A DNA stretch of 64,000 bases from Agarivorans sp. TSD2052 (GTDB lineage Bacteria; Pseudomonadota; Gammaproteobacteria; Enterobacterales; Celerinatantimonadaceae). The stretch spans positions 1,601,501 to 1,665,500 of the forward strand of contig NZ_CP096670.1 in NCBI RefSeq assembly GCF_023238625.1, read 5' to 3'. Each line of letters begins with the position of its first letter. Within the stretch, counting starts at the first letter, position 1. The position numbers and the translations under genes are program-made. The notes under the pieces were generated by a model, which saw only the letters and a program-made list of their open reading frames with translations, had not been told where the DNA came from and made no database searches. Below, in pieces: positions 16,673-25,392 of the stretch.

Positions 16673-19321
16673 TTGACGGCACATTCTTGCAATACAACCG
16701 CAAAGGGTCATATAGATAGCATAGACTCTGGGCGAATAAATGGTTGGTTTTACGACCCGCTCTGGGCTGATACGCCTGAGTTTTTTCTAGCAATAGAAGA
16801 CCAAGTCATCAAAGCTGTGCCAGATATTTACCGGGCTGATCTCGCAGAGGCGGGTTTTGCCAACGGGGTATGTGCTTTTTCTGTGCTGCTTGAACAAACC
16901 TACCAAGAGTTGGCAGGCAAGGTTATTCGCCTACAAGACATTAGGCAAAACGCAGTGTCTGAAGCCTTAATCGACGATGATCGTTACGACGCCATAACCC
17001 TTCAGCTAGAAGGATTGGAGGCACACCAGCTAGTATTCAACTATGCGGGTGTAGAGCTAGGTGCTTATACCACGATACTTTATTGTAATGGAGCGCCTTT
17101 AGCTACAACAGAGCACAACATAAATGCCATTGATGGCACGTTTGTTATCTCACTACCGGCCCATTTTGTTAGACCAGATAAAGCGTTGTATCAGTTAGCA
17201 ATTAAAGGCTTCCCTTGTTTTGTATGGCAATCAGACATTAGTGATAACACTAACAACCCTAATCGTGTCATACCAACGAAAATATTCGCCGCTACTGACA
17301 TCGATATAACAGGGGATAGAATAAAAGGGCTCTCTAAGGCTTTACGTACAACGCAGTTATCTGACAAAAAAAAGCGCCTTATTCCTACTGCTTATTCTGT
17401 ATTAACGGGGCACCAAAACTGTACCATTTGTTTACCAGCAGTATTAGAACCTAAAGTCACGCTTATCCTTCCGCCATTTATCAGTGCTGCCGACGCAAAG
17501 ATGATGATTTCATCGGTAATACTAACGTTGCTAGAAGCGTCTTATGAAATAATTTGGATCACCAATACCCCTGAGGCCTTCTCTGTAAACAACTTAGTGA
17601 CATTGAATTGTAACGACCAATATACAAGCGCTATGGCAAAGGCTATTAATGCGGCAAAGGGCGAATTGATACTCTTTTGCCCTTACGTTGTCGAGTTTGG
17701 CTTAGACGCCATACCGCAGCTGATCAGCACAATGGAAGCATCAAAGGATGCTTTTGTTTGTTGCAAGGTAGTCGATCGCAATGGTTTAACTCATGGTAAT
17801 GATTTGCACTCACCAATACCCTCGGAACGCGTTATGAGTGCGAACCATCCTGCTGTAAATTTCACGCAAACCGTTCGCCAAGCGATTCATTCTTGCAGTA
17901 TTTATCGCACCAAAGAACTTGCCCATATTATGGAAACCGCAGACCCTGTTTGTGCAGAGCTGCTTATACAGATGTGGCAAACTAAAGTAACTACCGATAA
18001 GCAGGTTGGTGTATATCTCGGTAATGCTTGTGTTTACTCAGCGATTGATTTTCATGACGATTCGTTTATGTCGAAAAAAATCGATGTTATGGATGCTGAC
18101 GCTAATCCGCCCCCGTCTATAAAGCCGTTAACAGCACATTTTAAAAATGAAGTGTCGCTAGTCACAAAAAAGTTATCGCTCGGCACTATATTAATGTTAG
18201 ACGTGCAAACGCCTTCTCCAGATAAAGACGCCGGCTCTTACGCTGCAATTCAAGAAATAGGTCTTATGCAGCGTTTAGGTTATCAGGTTATTTTTGTTCC
18301 CATTGATTTGAAGTATTCAAATGCCTATACAAAAAATTTGCAAAATAGTGGGGTAGAGGTATGTTACAGCCCTCATTATAACGCTATCGCAGACTTCATT
18401 GATGAGCGGCTTAAAGACATAAGTGCTTTTTATATCACGCGCTATAACGTAGCAGCGCACTTTATTGAATTTTTAAAGAAGGCTGCGCCAGCGATACCTA
18501 TTATTTTCAATAATGCAGATTTACACTTTTTAAGAGAGGTTCGAGCAGCCCTGTCAACCCATCAAACCGACGGAGAGCGCCAAATCGCCCTGGCTAAGGC
18601 CCATCAAACTAAAACCGCAGAGTTAGAGGTGATGCGCAACGTAGATGCGATTCTTTCTTACAATGAAACAGAGCATGCGGTTATCTGCTCCCACCTGTTC
18701 GAGCAAAAAAACATTTTTAAGTGCCCGTGGGTTCTGGAACCGAAGCCTCAACCGCTGCCCTTTGATGACCGGGATGGCGTAGCCTTTTTAGGCGGATTTA
18801 AGCACACGCCTAATATTGAAGCGATAGAGTTCTTTATTGAACAGCTTATGCCTCTTTTTCTTGCGCGGTCCATCAATGTAAAACTGTATATATATGGCAG
18901 TCATATGCCTGAAAAATATAAAGATCTAGGCAGTTCGTTGCTTGAAGGTGTTGGCTATATCGAAAACTTAGACGATGTTTTTCAAAAACACCGGGTGTTT
19001 ATCGCGCCGTTATTATCTGGAGCCGGAATTAAAGGTAAAGTACTCGAATCTGCCGCTTATGGCTTACCAAGTGTCTTGTCGCCGATTGCTGCTGAGAGTA
19101 CCGGTTTGTCTCACAATGTTAGTACCCTTATTGCAGAAACCCCTGAGCAATGGGTAAACCATATTATGGCCCTGCATAATGAACGCGCCCTATGGGAGAG
19201 AATTTCGCAAAACGCTAGAGCGCTCGCAGAGGAACAATATTCTTCAAAGAGGGGCTTGGCACAAATGGCTAAAGTGTTCCACTTTTTAAATTTAACCACC
19301 ACTTTTGATACGGAAAGCTAA
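16673..19321 (+). CDS. Large multidomain glycosyltransferase (N-terminal binding module, GT2-like middle, GT4 C-terminal)
   Basis: 882 aa from a TTG start, seven bases after AAGG. Residues about 8-90 are the same module as in the gene before (INGWFYDP, YRADLAEAGFANGVCAF). Residues about 250-470 look like a degraded GT2 fold (KVTLILPPFISAADAKMM, AKGELILFCPYVVEFG), without a clear DxD. From about 505 there is a full GT4-type enzyme: PSPDKDAGSYAAIQEIGLM, VAFLGGFKHTPNIEAIEFF, and VFIAPLLSGAGIKGKVLESA with the donor-site Glu. Only the C-terminal transferase looks intact. It is likely a cytoplasmic or peripheral membrane enzyme. Confidence 0.78.
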   Translation: MTAHSCNTTAKGHIDSIDSGRINGWFYDPLWADTPEFFLAIEDQVIKAVPDIYRADLAEAGFANGVCAFSVLLEQTYQELAGKVIRLQDIRQNAVSEALIDDDRYDAITLQLEGLEAHQLVFNYAGVELGAYTTILYCNGAPLATTEHNINAIDGTFVISLPAHFVRPDKALYQLAIKGFPCFVWQSDISDNTNNPNRVIPTKIFAATDIDITGDRIKGLSKALRTTQLSDKKKRLIPTAYSVLTGHQNCTICLPAVLEPKVTLILPPFISAADAKMMISSVILTLLEASYEIIWITNTPEAFSVNNLVTLNCNDQYTSAMAKAINAAKGELILFCPYVVEFGLDAIPQLISTMEASKDAFVCCKVVDRNGLTHGNDLHSPIPSERVMSANHPAVNFTQTVRQAIHSCSIYRTKELAHIMETADPVCAELLIQMWQTKVTTDKQVGVYLGNACVYSAIDFHDDSFMSKKIDVMDADANPPPSIKPLTAHFKNEVSLVTKKLSLGTILMLDVQTPSPDKDAGSYAAIQEIGLMQRLGYQVIFVPIDLKYSNAYTKNLQNSGVEVCYSPHYNAIADFIDERLKDISAFYITRYNVAAHFIEFLKKAAPAIPIIFNNADLHFLREVRAALSTHQTDGERQIALAKAHQTKTAELEVMRNVDAILSYNETEHAVICSHLFEQKNIFKCPWVLEPKPQPLPFDDRDGVAFLGGFKHTPNIEAIEFFIEQLMPLFLARSINVKLYIYGSHMPEKYKDLGSSLLEGVGYIENLDDVFQKHRVFIAPLLSGAGIKGKVLESAAYGLPSVLSPIAAESTGLSHNVSTLIAETPEQWVNHIMALHNERALWERISQNARALAEEQYSSKRGLAQMAKVFHFLNLTTTFDTES

Positions 19322-19342
19322 CACGATTTACAGAGTAAAATT

Positions 19343-19978
19343 ATGAATAAAATAATCCTTACCGCTGCCATACGACTACTGCCTAATAAACTGCAATCGC
19401 GCGCGGTGTCAAAGGCTTTGAACTATGTTATTTCGGCTCAATCACTTGATTCTAGCAAAGTGACGAGCTTAGCCATTAACATCATTGACCTTAAAAAGTC
19501 GTGGCGTTTTTCAGTGTCTTCTCGTGGTTTTGAGCCTGTCAACGACAGTAGCACTCACTCAGGCTTAGTTACTGTAGCGGCGAGTCTGCTCACATTTCAC
19601 TCGATTCAGACTAAACAAGACTTAATTAAGGCCTTAGATGTAGGGGAGCTCGTGGTCAGTGGGGAAACTGCAGAAAAAGAGTATGTTATTTCAGTGTTGA
19701 AAGCAGTAGACGCGCATAAAATAACCTCCCTAATTGGACACGGCTATTCTTTTCTTCGTATTAAACGACCAGAAAAGTGGACTATTCATAACGTGACCCT
19801 ACAGGATATTAAGGGCCCAGCAGACGTTGGTTTCTTGAGAGATGAGGCGCTGAGGTTAGAATCAACCAACCTAGAACTCGCCTTAAAGCTAATGGAAATT
19901 GCCCACCAAGCACGGCCCAGGGGCCCTTTTATTCGGCGTAAAGTAGAAGAATATCGGGCTGCTTTAAAGGCTGAATGA
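19343..19978 (+). CDS. SCP2-like lipid-binding domain protein with a C-terminal helical tail
   Basis: 211 aa. Residues about 25-125 recall the SCP2 sterol/lipid-carrier fold as in YhbT and UbiJ: LKKSWRFSVSSRGFEP, then VAASLLTFHSIQTKQDLIKA and GELVVSGETAEKEYVISVLK. The match is to the pattern from memory and is moderate. The last 45 residues (LRDEALRLESTNLELALKLM, then ARPRGPFIRRKVEEYRAAL) are clearly homologous to the end of the glycosyltransferase at 24180. It lies 21 bases after the big transferase and may handle a lipid-linked intermediate, which is a guess. Confidence 0.5.
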   Translation: MNKIILTAAIRLLPNKLQSRAVSKALNYVISAQSLDSSKVTSLAINIIDLKKSWRFSVSSRGFEPVNDSSTHSGLVTVAASLLTFHSIQTKQDLIKALDVGELVVSGETAEKEYVISVLKAVDAHKITSLIGHGYSFLRIKRPEKWTIHNVTLQDIKGPADVGFLRDEALRLESTNLELALKLMEIAHQARPRGPFIRRKVEEYRAALKAE

Positions 19979-20174
19979 CGATATAATGCCTTTGCATTTT
20001 AGTTCAAACTCATACTTTCTAGACTCCCTCTATTGTTGTGTTGTCAAGGTTGTAGAATGGTTAACGTTCTAGATAAACGCATTTACTCATTTTTATATTG
20101 ATTTTTTTTGGTATTACACTGGCTTTAATTTCTATGACGCAAATATTTTTGATTTTTTTCTTAGGGAACTTTAA

Positions 20175-21209
20175 ATGGTAACCCAAAACTTTCGCCAGTT
20201 TGGTTCTAATTTCTTAGGCCCATTAGCGGTATATTTTTGCGAGCAGCTAAGTCAACAGAAAGTACCTTTCTACTTTCTCGCTCGCGAAGGCTATTTTTTA
20301 CATAATATATATAATCGTTATCAGCAAGCACTGGGTATGCCTGATAATGGGCAATATTTATTAGCATCTCGCTCATTTATGTTCCGCTTATTGTTAGATG
20401 ATGAACGAAGCTATGAGTTTTCGCTTAAAGGCGAATTCACGGGTACTTTTTACGAGTTATTACGCTCACGCTTTATGATCAGTAACAGCACGATTCAACG
20501 TCATTTTGATAAAAAAGTACAAACTACGATAATTAACTTACCTGATGATGATTCTAAAGTTCGTCAGTTGTTGCTTTCTCAGGCCAAACACTTAGCCGAG
20601 ATTGTAGCACCAACAAAAACAGCCTATCTGGCTTACCTCAATAGTCTAGGTCTTAACGCCCCTAGTGTTTTGCATATTGTAGACCTTGGGTATTCAGGCA
20701 CTATTCAAAAACTGATGAGCTTATTGCTAGAAAAACCGGTAACTGGGCATTATCTCATTTCCTCTAAGCCGGGCATGACGACTTTTCATGGTCAAGAAAA
20801 CATAATGAAAGGTTATCTAAAACAATCGGTAACTATGGGAGATGGCTATGTGCCTCTCGATAGGTCGATGTTTTTAGAGGCGCTGTTAACCTCTCCCAAT
20901 GGGCAATTTCAGGATGTTCGACTCAGCGAATTACCTGGGCGTGATTTTGATTTTTACTACGGTCGTAAGGTCAACGCTCAAAAACATATACATGAACTAG
21001 AACAGGTGATGGCGGGGGTTGTTGATTATGTCGTGCATGCCGCGAAGCACAACATTGGTTTTCGCCAGGAAGAGGTAGAGTCTAGCCTTATTCAACATAT
21101 GGTAAAGCCTCATATGATTCCTCGTGCTTTATGGCATTTGTTCGCAATAGATGATGATGTTGCTGGTAATGGTACGGTAGACCCGCTTCAGTTTTTTGGA
21201 TTACGATAA
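20175..21209 (+). CDS. Stand-alone 'AREG/ARDG' glycan-locus domain protein
   Basis: 344 aa, homologous to the second half of the protein at 8251. Shared landmarks: VPFYFLAREGYFLHNIYNRY, LASRSFMFRLLLDD, and VLHIVDLGYSGTIQKLMSLL. About 195 AT-rich bases precede it. Its stop and the next start overlap as TAATG, and the next protein carries the HAD half that is fused to this domain in the other copy. The pair should therefore act together. The reaction is not known to me. Confidence 0.65.
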   Translation: MVTQNFRQFGSNFLGPLAVYFCEQLSQQKVPFYFLAREGYFLHNIYNRYQQALGMPDNGQYLLASRSFMFRLLLDDERSYEFSLKGEFTGTFYELLRSRFMISNSTIQRHFDKKVQTTIINLPDDDSKVRQLLLSQAKHLAEIVAPTKTAYLAYLNSLGLNAPSVLHIVDLGYSGTIQKLMSLLLEKPVTGHYLISSKPGMTTFHGQENIMKGYLKQSVTMGDGYVPLDRSMFLEALLTSPNGQFQDVRLSELPGRDFDFYYGRKVNAQKHIHELEQVMAGVVDYVVHAAKHNIGFRQEEVESSLIQHMVKPHMIPRALWHLFAIDDDVAGNGTVDPLQFFGLR

Positions 21210-23203
21210 TGAGTTATAAGTCAGTTATAAAGCACCAATATCCTTTGTTATACGCTTTTTTACGCTCAGTAAAAAAGCGTATTCGCAGCGTTAAGTATTA
21301 TCTGAAAAGTATCCCAACTCGCATAAAATATCGCGGAGAGGCGGACTTAGGTTTGCTTACATTGGCTAAAAAGCACGGGCACTTCGATCTAGATTGGTAT
21401 AATGATCACCAGCATTCTGCATTTACAAGCGATGAACAAGCGTTTGCCGATTACTTGCATAAATCGATGTTTTCTAATGTTAACCCTAGCCCCGCCTTTG
21501 ATACCGAAATTTATCAAAAGTGTAACGTAGATATTTATCACGCAGGTATTAACCCTCTGGCGCATTATTTGAATTTTGGCCTCAATGAGGGGCGGATATC
21601 CATGCCTGCTTCTCCTAAATGGCGCCCCAGTGACAAACTGGAGCAACAACAGGCGATCAGTAAAAAAACTGATAAGAAAATTGCCTTATGCTTTCATATT
21701 TTTTATGAAGATTTTATCGACTACTATGCAGAATGCTTGGCTGACTTTCCTGGGCAAGTAGACATATTTATTAGTGTTAGCAAAGAAGGGATAGACACCA
21801 AGGCCCAACAACAGTTGTCTCAGTTAGCTACAGTTAACAAAGTGGTCACCGCTATAGTCCCTAATAGAGGGCGAAATTTTGGCCCTATGTTAGTTGAGTT
21901 TGGTAAGCAGTTGCTAAATTATGATTTGCTTTGCCATATGCACTCTAAAAAATCTTTGTATTCAGGCCGAGAGCAACGCCAGTGGGCGGATTATTTAGGC
22001 GAGTATTTGCTTAAAGACCAAGCCGTATTAAAACGAATGCTTGCCCATTTCGACAACGACCCAGACTGTGGGATTTATTACCCTACCTCTTTCTGGATGA
22101 TGCCAAACTGGGTAAACCATTGGTTAAAAAACAAACCGCATAGTGGTCGTTGGGTAACGCAATGGGGCTTATCGCTAGACCGTGACTTTTTGGCTTACCC
22201 TGTGGGGGGGATGTTTTGGGCAAGGCCGCAGGCCTTAAAGCAGTTGTTCGACGCTGATTATAGTTATGATGACTTCCCTGCAGAACCTTTACCCAATGAT
22301 GGGTCAGAGCTTCACGCCTTAGAGCGTTGCATTGGTTTATTAGCCGAAAAAAATGGCTACAAACAGCTCTTTTATTATCCGCCCTTAGGCGCTTTTACCC
22401 ATGATCAATCTTTTGTTTTGGCTAACTATGTAAATAGTGCAGATGGGATTGCTAATCAATTAGCGCCATTTACGACTGTTTCTTTTGATGTGTTTGATAC
22501 TCTGGTGCGACGTAAATATTTTGTGCCTGACTATGCCAAGCTAAAATTGGCTAATTACTTGTGCGAACAAGGTAAAATAAACAACCCAAATGATTTTGTG
22601 AAACAACGAAATAACGCCGAGTTTGAAGTAAGAAAAGCCAAACAGTTTATAGGCGATGTCGCTATCGATGAGACCTATCAGGCATTAGCCAGTACATTTA
22701 ATTGGAGCGAACAGTTAGCGGCTGAGTATGCAGAACTTGAGTTTGCCTTTGATTTAGACATGATAGAATCAAAAGATGAAATGGTAGAAATAGCCAATAA
22801 CTTGATTTTGTCAGGTAAGAAAGTACTCGTCGTATCAGATACTTATTACTCAGAACCGCAAATAACCCGCATGCTTAAAAAGGTAGGCCTGTCTCACGGT
22901 TACCACCTATACGTGTCTAGTGAGCTAGGGCTGCGTAAAGATAACGGCAGCATGTGGAAGAAACTTAAAACTCAGGTTGGTCCAGCTGATAGCTTTATCC
23001 ACGTGGGAGACAACGTGGTAGCCGACGCCCAAATACCCGGTGACTTTGGTCTACAGAATATGCATATTTTAAACCCCTTGGATAAATGGCAAGCCGCTGG
23101 GTGGCAAAATCCATTTGTCGACGACGGTTTAGATGAACAACAGATTATGAAATGGGGCCCGTTAGTGAGTAACTTTGGCCGATTTCCGTTTTTAGGTGAA
23201 TAA
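21209..23203 (+). CDS. Rhamnan-synthesis-F-type domain fused to a HAD-like domain
   Basis: 664 aa. The N-terminal part (about 40-130) has the short 'FDLDWYNDHQ ... INPLAHYLNFGLNEGRISMP' repeats seen in large glycosyltransferases. Residues about 150-400 match the rhamnan synthesis protein F family (IALCFHIFYEDFIDYYAECL, CHMHSKKSLYSGREQRQWADYL, YPVGGMFWARPQAL). Residues about 420-640 form a HAD-like domain: FDVFDTLVRRKYFVPDYAKL, VVSDTYYSEPQITR, HVGDNVVADAQIPG. As in the 8251 protein, motif I lacks the second Asp of phosphatases. It overlaps both neighbours by one base. Confidence 0.8.
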   Translation: MSYKSVIKHQYPLLYAFLRSVKKRIRSVKYYLKSIPTRIKYRGEADLGLLTLAKKHGHFDLDWYNDHQHSAFTSDEQAFADYLHKSMFSNVNPSPAFDTEIYQKCNVDIYHAGINPLAHYLNFGLNEGRISMPASPKWRPSDKLEQQQAISKKTDKKIALCFHIFYEDFIDYYAECLADFPGQVDIFISVSKEGIDTKAQQQLSQLATVNKVVTAIVPNRGRNFGPMLVEFGKQLLNYDLLCHMHSKKSLYSGREQRQWADYLGEYLLKDQAVLKRMLAHFDNDPDCGIYYPTSFWMMPNWVNHWLKNKPHSGRWVTQWGLSLDRDFLAYPVGGMFWARPQALKQLFDADYSYDDFPAEPLPNDGSELHALERCIGLLAEKNGYKQLFYYPPLGAFTHDQSFVLANYVNSADGIANQLAPFTTVSFDVFDTLVRRKYFVPDYAKLKLANYLCEQGKINNPNDFVKQRNNAEFEVRKAKQFIGDVAIDETYQALASTFNWSEQLAAEYAELEFAFDLDMIESKDEMVEIANNLILSGKKVLVVSDTYYSEPQITRMLKKVGLSHGYHLYVSSELGLRKDNGSMWKKLKTQVGPADSFIHVGDNVVADAQIPGDFGLQNMHILNPLDKWQAAGWQNPFVDDGLDEQQIMKWGPLVSNFGRFPFLGE

Positions 23204-24183
23204 TGAATAAACTATATTTACATGTTGGGCCTCATAAAACAGGTACAACCTTAATTCAAAAATTCTTACTAGATAATAAAAATACTCTATTTAGGAATAA
23301 CCTTGTCTATCCTCAGCGCTTTATAAAGTTCTTTGGTCATCATCAGTTTCGAGATTTGGTTGCTAACAAGTCTTTGAGCAAAGATGATGTGAATTTTATC
23401 AATGACAAACCCCATGATTTTTTACTTTCCAGTGAAGATTTTATATCCCTAGGTAAGTCTGATTTTGAGTATATTAAGAGCTTGTTTGACAAGAAAGAAA
23501 TTGTTGTCGTTTATACTTGGCGCCGTGCTAGCTACAAAATGTATTCGATTTGGCAAGAAGTAATAAAACACGGCGGTACGGATATTTTTTCTGACTATTT
23601 TCATGAGCACATTGCAAAGCCCGGTAGAAGCCAAATGTTATCTCCAGATCTGAAGATAAGCATGTTTTGTTCAGTGTTTGGCAAAAACAACGTGAAGATA
23701 ATTGATTATGAACGTTCCTCTTCAGAAAACAGCTTGCTGCGTGATTTCCTGAGCGCTGTTTCAATCCCTTGGCGTGACGATTTTTTATTAGCTGATGACA
23801 ATCCACATGCGGTAAACAAGTCACTGGATGTATTAGATGTGGAAATTATTCGAGCTTTAAACGAAGTCTTTTATCGAGAGTTTAACCTTCAAGGTAGTAA
23901 AGTAAGGGATTGCTATGGAAGGCTAAATACTCCTGACAACGCCCAGCTACATGAATTAAAGGGCATTATAGCTAGCTACCAATACGAAATAAATATCGGT
24001 GACTACCTTATTGATAGTCGTGCTGAGCAAGTTTTATCCAGTAAATTCTCAGCCAATATTCTTAATTATCAAGAGTGTTTAACCGTCAAAAAGTTGAAGT
24101 TAGTTAAGCCTACGTGGACGCTAAATCAAAAGGCTGTGGAACTGTTACGTCAAGCTGTTACAGCTATGAGGACCGATATGTGA
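23203..24183 (+). CDS. Sulfotransferase family protein
   Basis: 326 aa. The N-terminal PAPS loop is LYLHVGPHKTGTTLIQKFLL, a typical bacterial and carbohydrate-type sulfotransferase signature. The 3'-phosphate region is VVVYTWRRASYKMYSIWQ near residue 105. KIIDYERSSSENSLLRDFL near residue 168 is the expected late helix. It starts inside the stop of the RgpF/HAD gene (TAATG) and ends overlapping the next start, so all three are coupled. It is the third of three sulfotransferases here and differs clearly from the other two, suggesting different acceptor positions. Confidence 0.82.
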   Translation: MNKLYLHVGPHKTGTTLIQKFLLDNKNTLFRNNLVYPQRFIKFFGHHQFRDLVANKSLSKDDVNFINDKPHDFLLSSEDFISLGKSDFEYIKSLFDKKEIVVVYTWRRASYKMYSIWQEVIKHGGTDIFSDYFHEHIAKPGRSQMLSPDLKISMFCSVFGKNNVKIIDYERSSSENSLLRDFLSAVSIPWRDDFLLADDNPHAVNKSLDVLDVEIIRALNEVFYREFNLQGSKVRDCYGRLNTPDNAQLHELKGIIASYQYEINIGDYLIDSRAEQVLSSKFSANILNYQECLTVKKLKLVKPTWTLNQKAVELLRQAVTAMRTDM

Positions 24184-25373
24184 GCCTATTACAGAATAGT
24201 AGCCCTAAACCTAAAGTTAAGATCATTGCTGTAGCAAAGGATGAGGCGGCTTACCTACCTGAGTGGGTGTTTCACCACCTGAATGTTGGTTTTGATGCCA
24301 TTGATATATACATAAACAGAACATCAGATAATACTGACGCTATTGCTAAGAAAATCCAAGAATCTTTCTCAAATGTACGTTTCTTTAATGCTGACTGGGT
24401 TGACTTTTGCCCTGATCAAGTTAAAAAGAACATTCAATATGTTGTTTACTCTAAGGCTTTTTATGAAGAGGTGAAAGCCGATGAGTTCGATTACATTTTC
24501 TATTTAGATATAGATGAATTTTGGATGAGTAATGATTCTGTTTCATCAATCCAAGATTTCATTATAGCTAATGATTTCCCAGATACATTATCCTTTCAAT
24601 GGATAAATGAATACGGTGGTCAGCAACCTTTTCAGACTCTAAAAGGTGAAATAAATGGCGCGCTTCACCCCCTAGTAAAAACAGCGGTTAAAATCAATTG
24701 TAATATGAAAGCTATGGGTTTTCATTTCCCATTGTTGCACTCAGGGCGTTCGGTGCTGTGTGATGGTACTAAGTTCCGTTCAGACCCTAAATTAAGAGAG
24801 TGTTTGCATAGTCGGCTTCATCAAGTCCGAGCTGCGATGGTGGTACACCGTATGTTTCGTTCTCCAATGGAGTATGTTTCTTTGCTAAATAGGGGACGCC
24901 CTTCTGATAAGCTTAATATTAAACTGAACCGTTCTGGGTATAACTTCTCGCTAGGAGAAGACGTTTCATTCGTAACTGAACAAGTAAATGCTAAAAGCTA
25001 CTCGTCAAAACTTGATGCATTTATCAGCGATTTAGAACCTGAGCTTTCTATCAGCCGTGAGTTTGTTAAAAGCAGGTATAATAACTGTCTTTCCTCGATA
25101 AGTAGTGTGCCCCTCATTTACGCTTTAGATTTACTAAGAGTTTTTCGTGGATGCACAGAACGTGAGTTTTCCCACGTCATCAAAAGCATAACTAATGCTA
25201 GCAATTTGAAACAATGTAAATCAGCAGAAGCGTTAAGAGATTTGGCGGTAGCTTTAGAGAGTATAGATTTGGCAGCGTCTCTTCGCGTAATGGAACAGGC
25301 TTTAGTCGTTAGGCCCGGCGGGCCGATGATTATGAATAAAATTGCAAGTTATCGTAAAACTTTAAACCTATAG
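24180..25373 (+). CDS. Glycosyltransferase (GT92/GT2-like) with C-terminal helical tail
   Basis: The start is GTG 24180: GAGGA lies seven bases upstream and GTGA overlaps the previous stop. An in-frame GTG at 24114 would add 22 unlikely residues. 397 aa. KIIAVAKDEAAYLPEWVFHH, GFDAIDIYINRTSDNT and YIFYLDIDEFWMS (DxD) place it with the glycosyltransferase family 92 / 'Glyco_tranf_2_4' group. HQVRAAMVVHRMF follows, as usual. The last 45 residues (LRDLAVALESIDLAASLRVM, VRPGGPMIMNKIASYRKTL) match the end of the SCP2-like protein at 19343. Confidence 0.78.
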   Translation: MSLLQNSSPKPKVKIIAVAKDEAAYLPEWVFHHLNVGFDAIDIYINRTSDNTDAIAKKIQESFSNVRFFNADWVDFCPDQVKKNIQYVVYSKAFYEEVKADEFDYIFYLDIDEFWMSNDSVSSIQDFIIANDFPDTLSFQWINEYGGQQPFQTLKGEINGALHPLVKTAVKINCNMKAMGFHFPLLHSGRSVLCDGTKFRSDPKLRECLHSRLHQVRAAMVVHRMFRSPMEYVSLLNRGRPSDKLNIKLNRSGYNFSLGEDVSFVTEQVNAKSYSSKLDAFISDLEPELSISREFVKSRYNNCLSSISSVPLIYALDLLRVFRGCTEREFSHVIKSITNASNLKQCKSAEALRDLAVALESIDLAASLRVMEQALVVRPGGPMIMNKIASYRKTLNL

Positions 25374-25392
25374 CGTACTCGGAACATTTAAA

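Noticed and set aside
24114-24179. Upstream GTG start of the GT92-like gene
   Set aside because: It would overlap the sulfotransferase by 70 bases; GTG 24180 has GAGGA at the right distance and a GTGA overlap.
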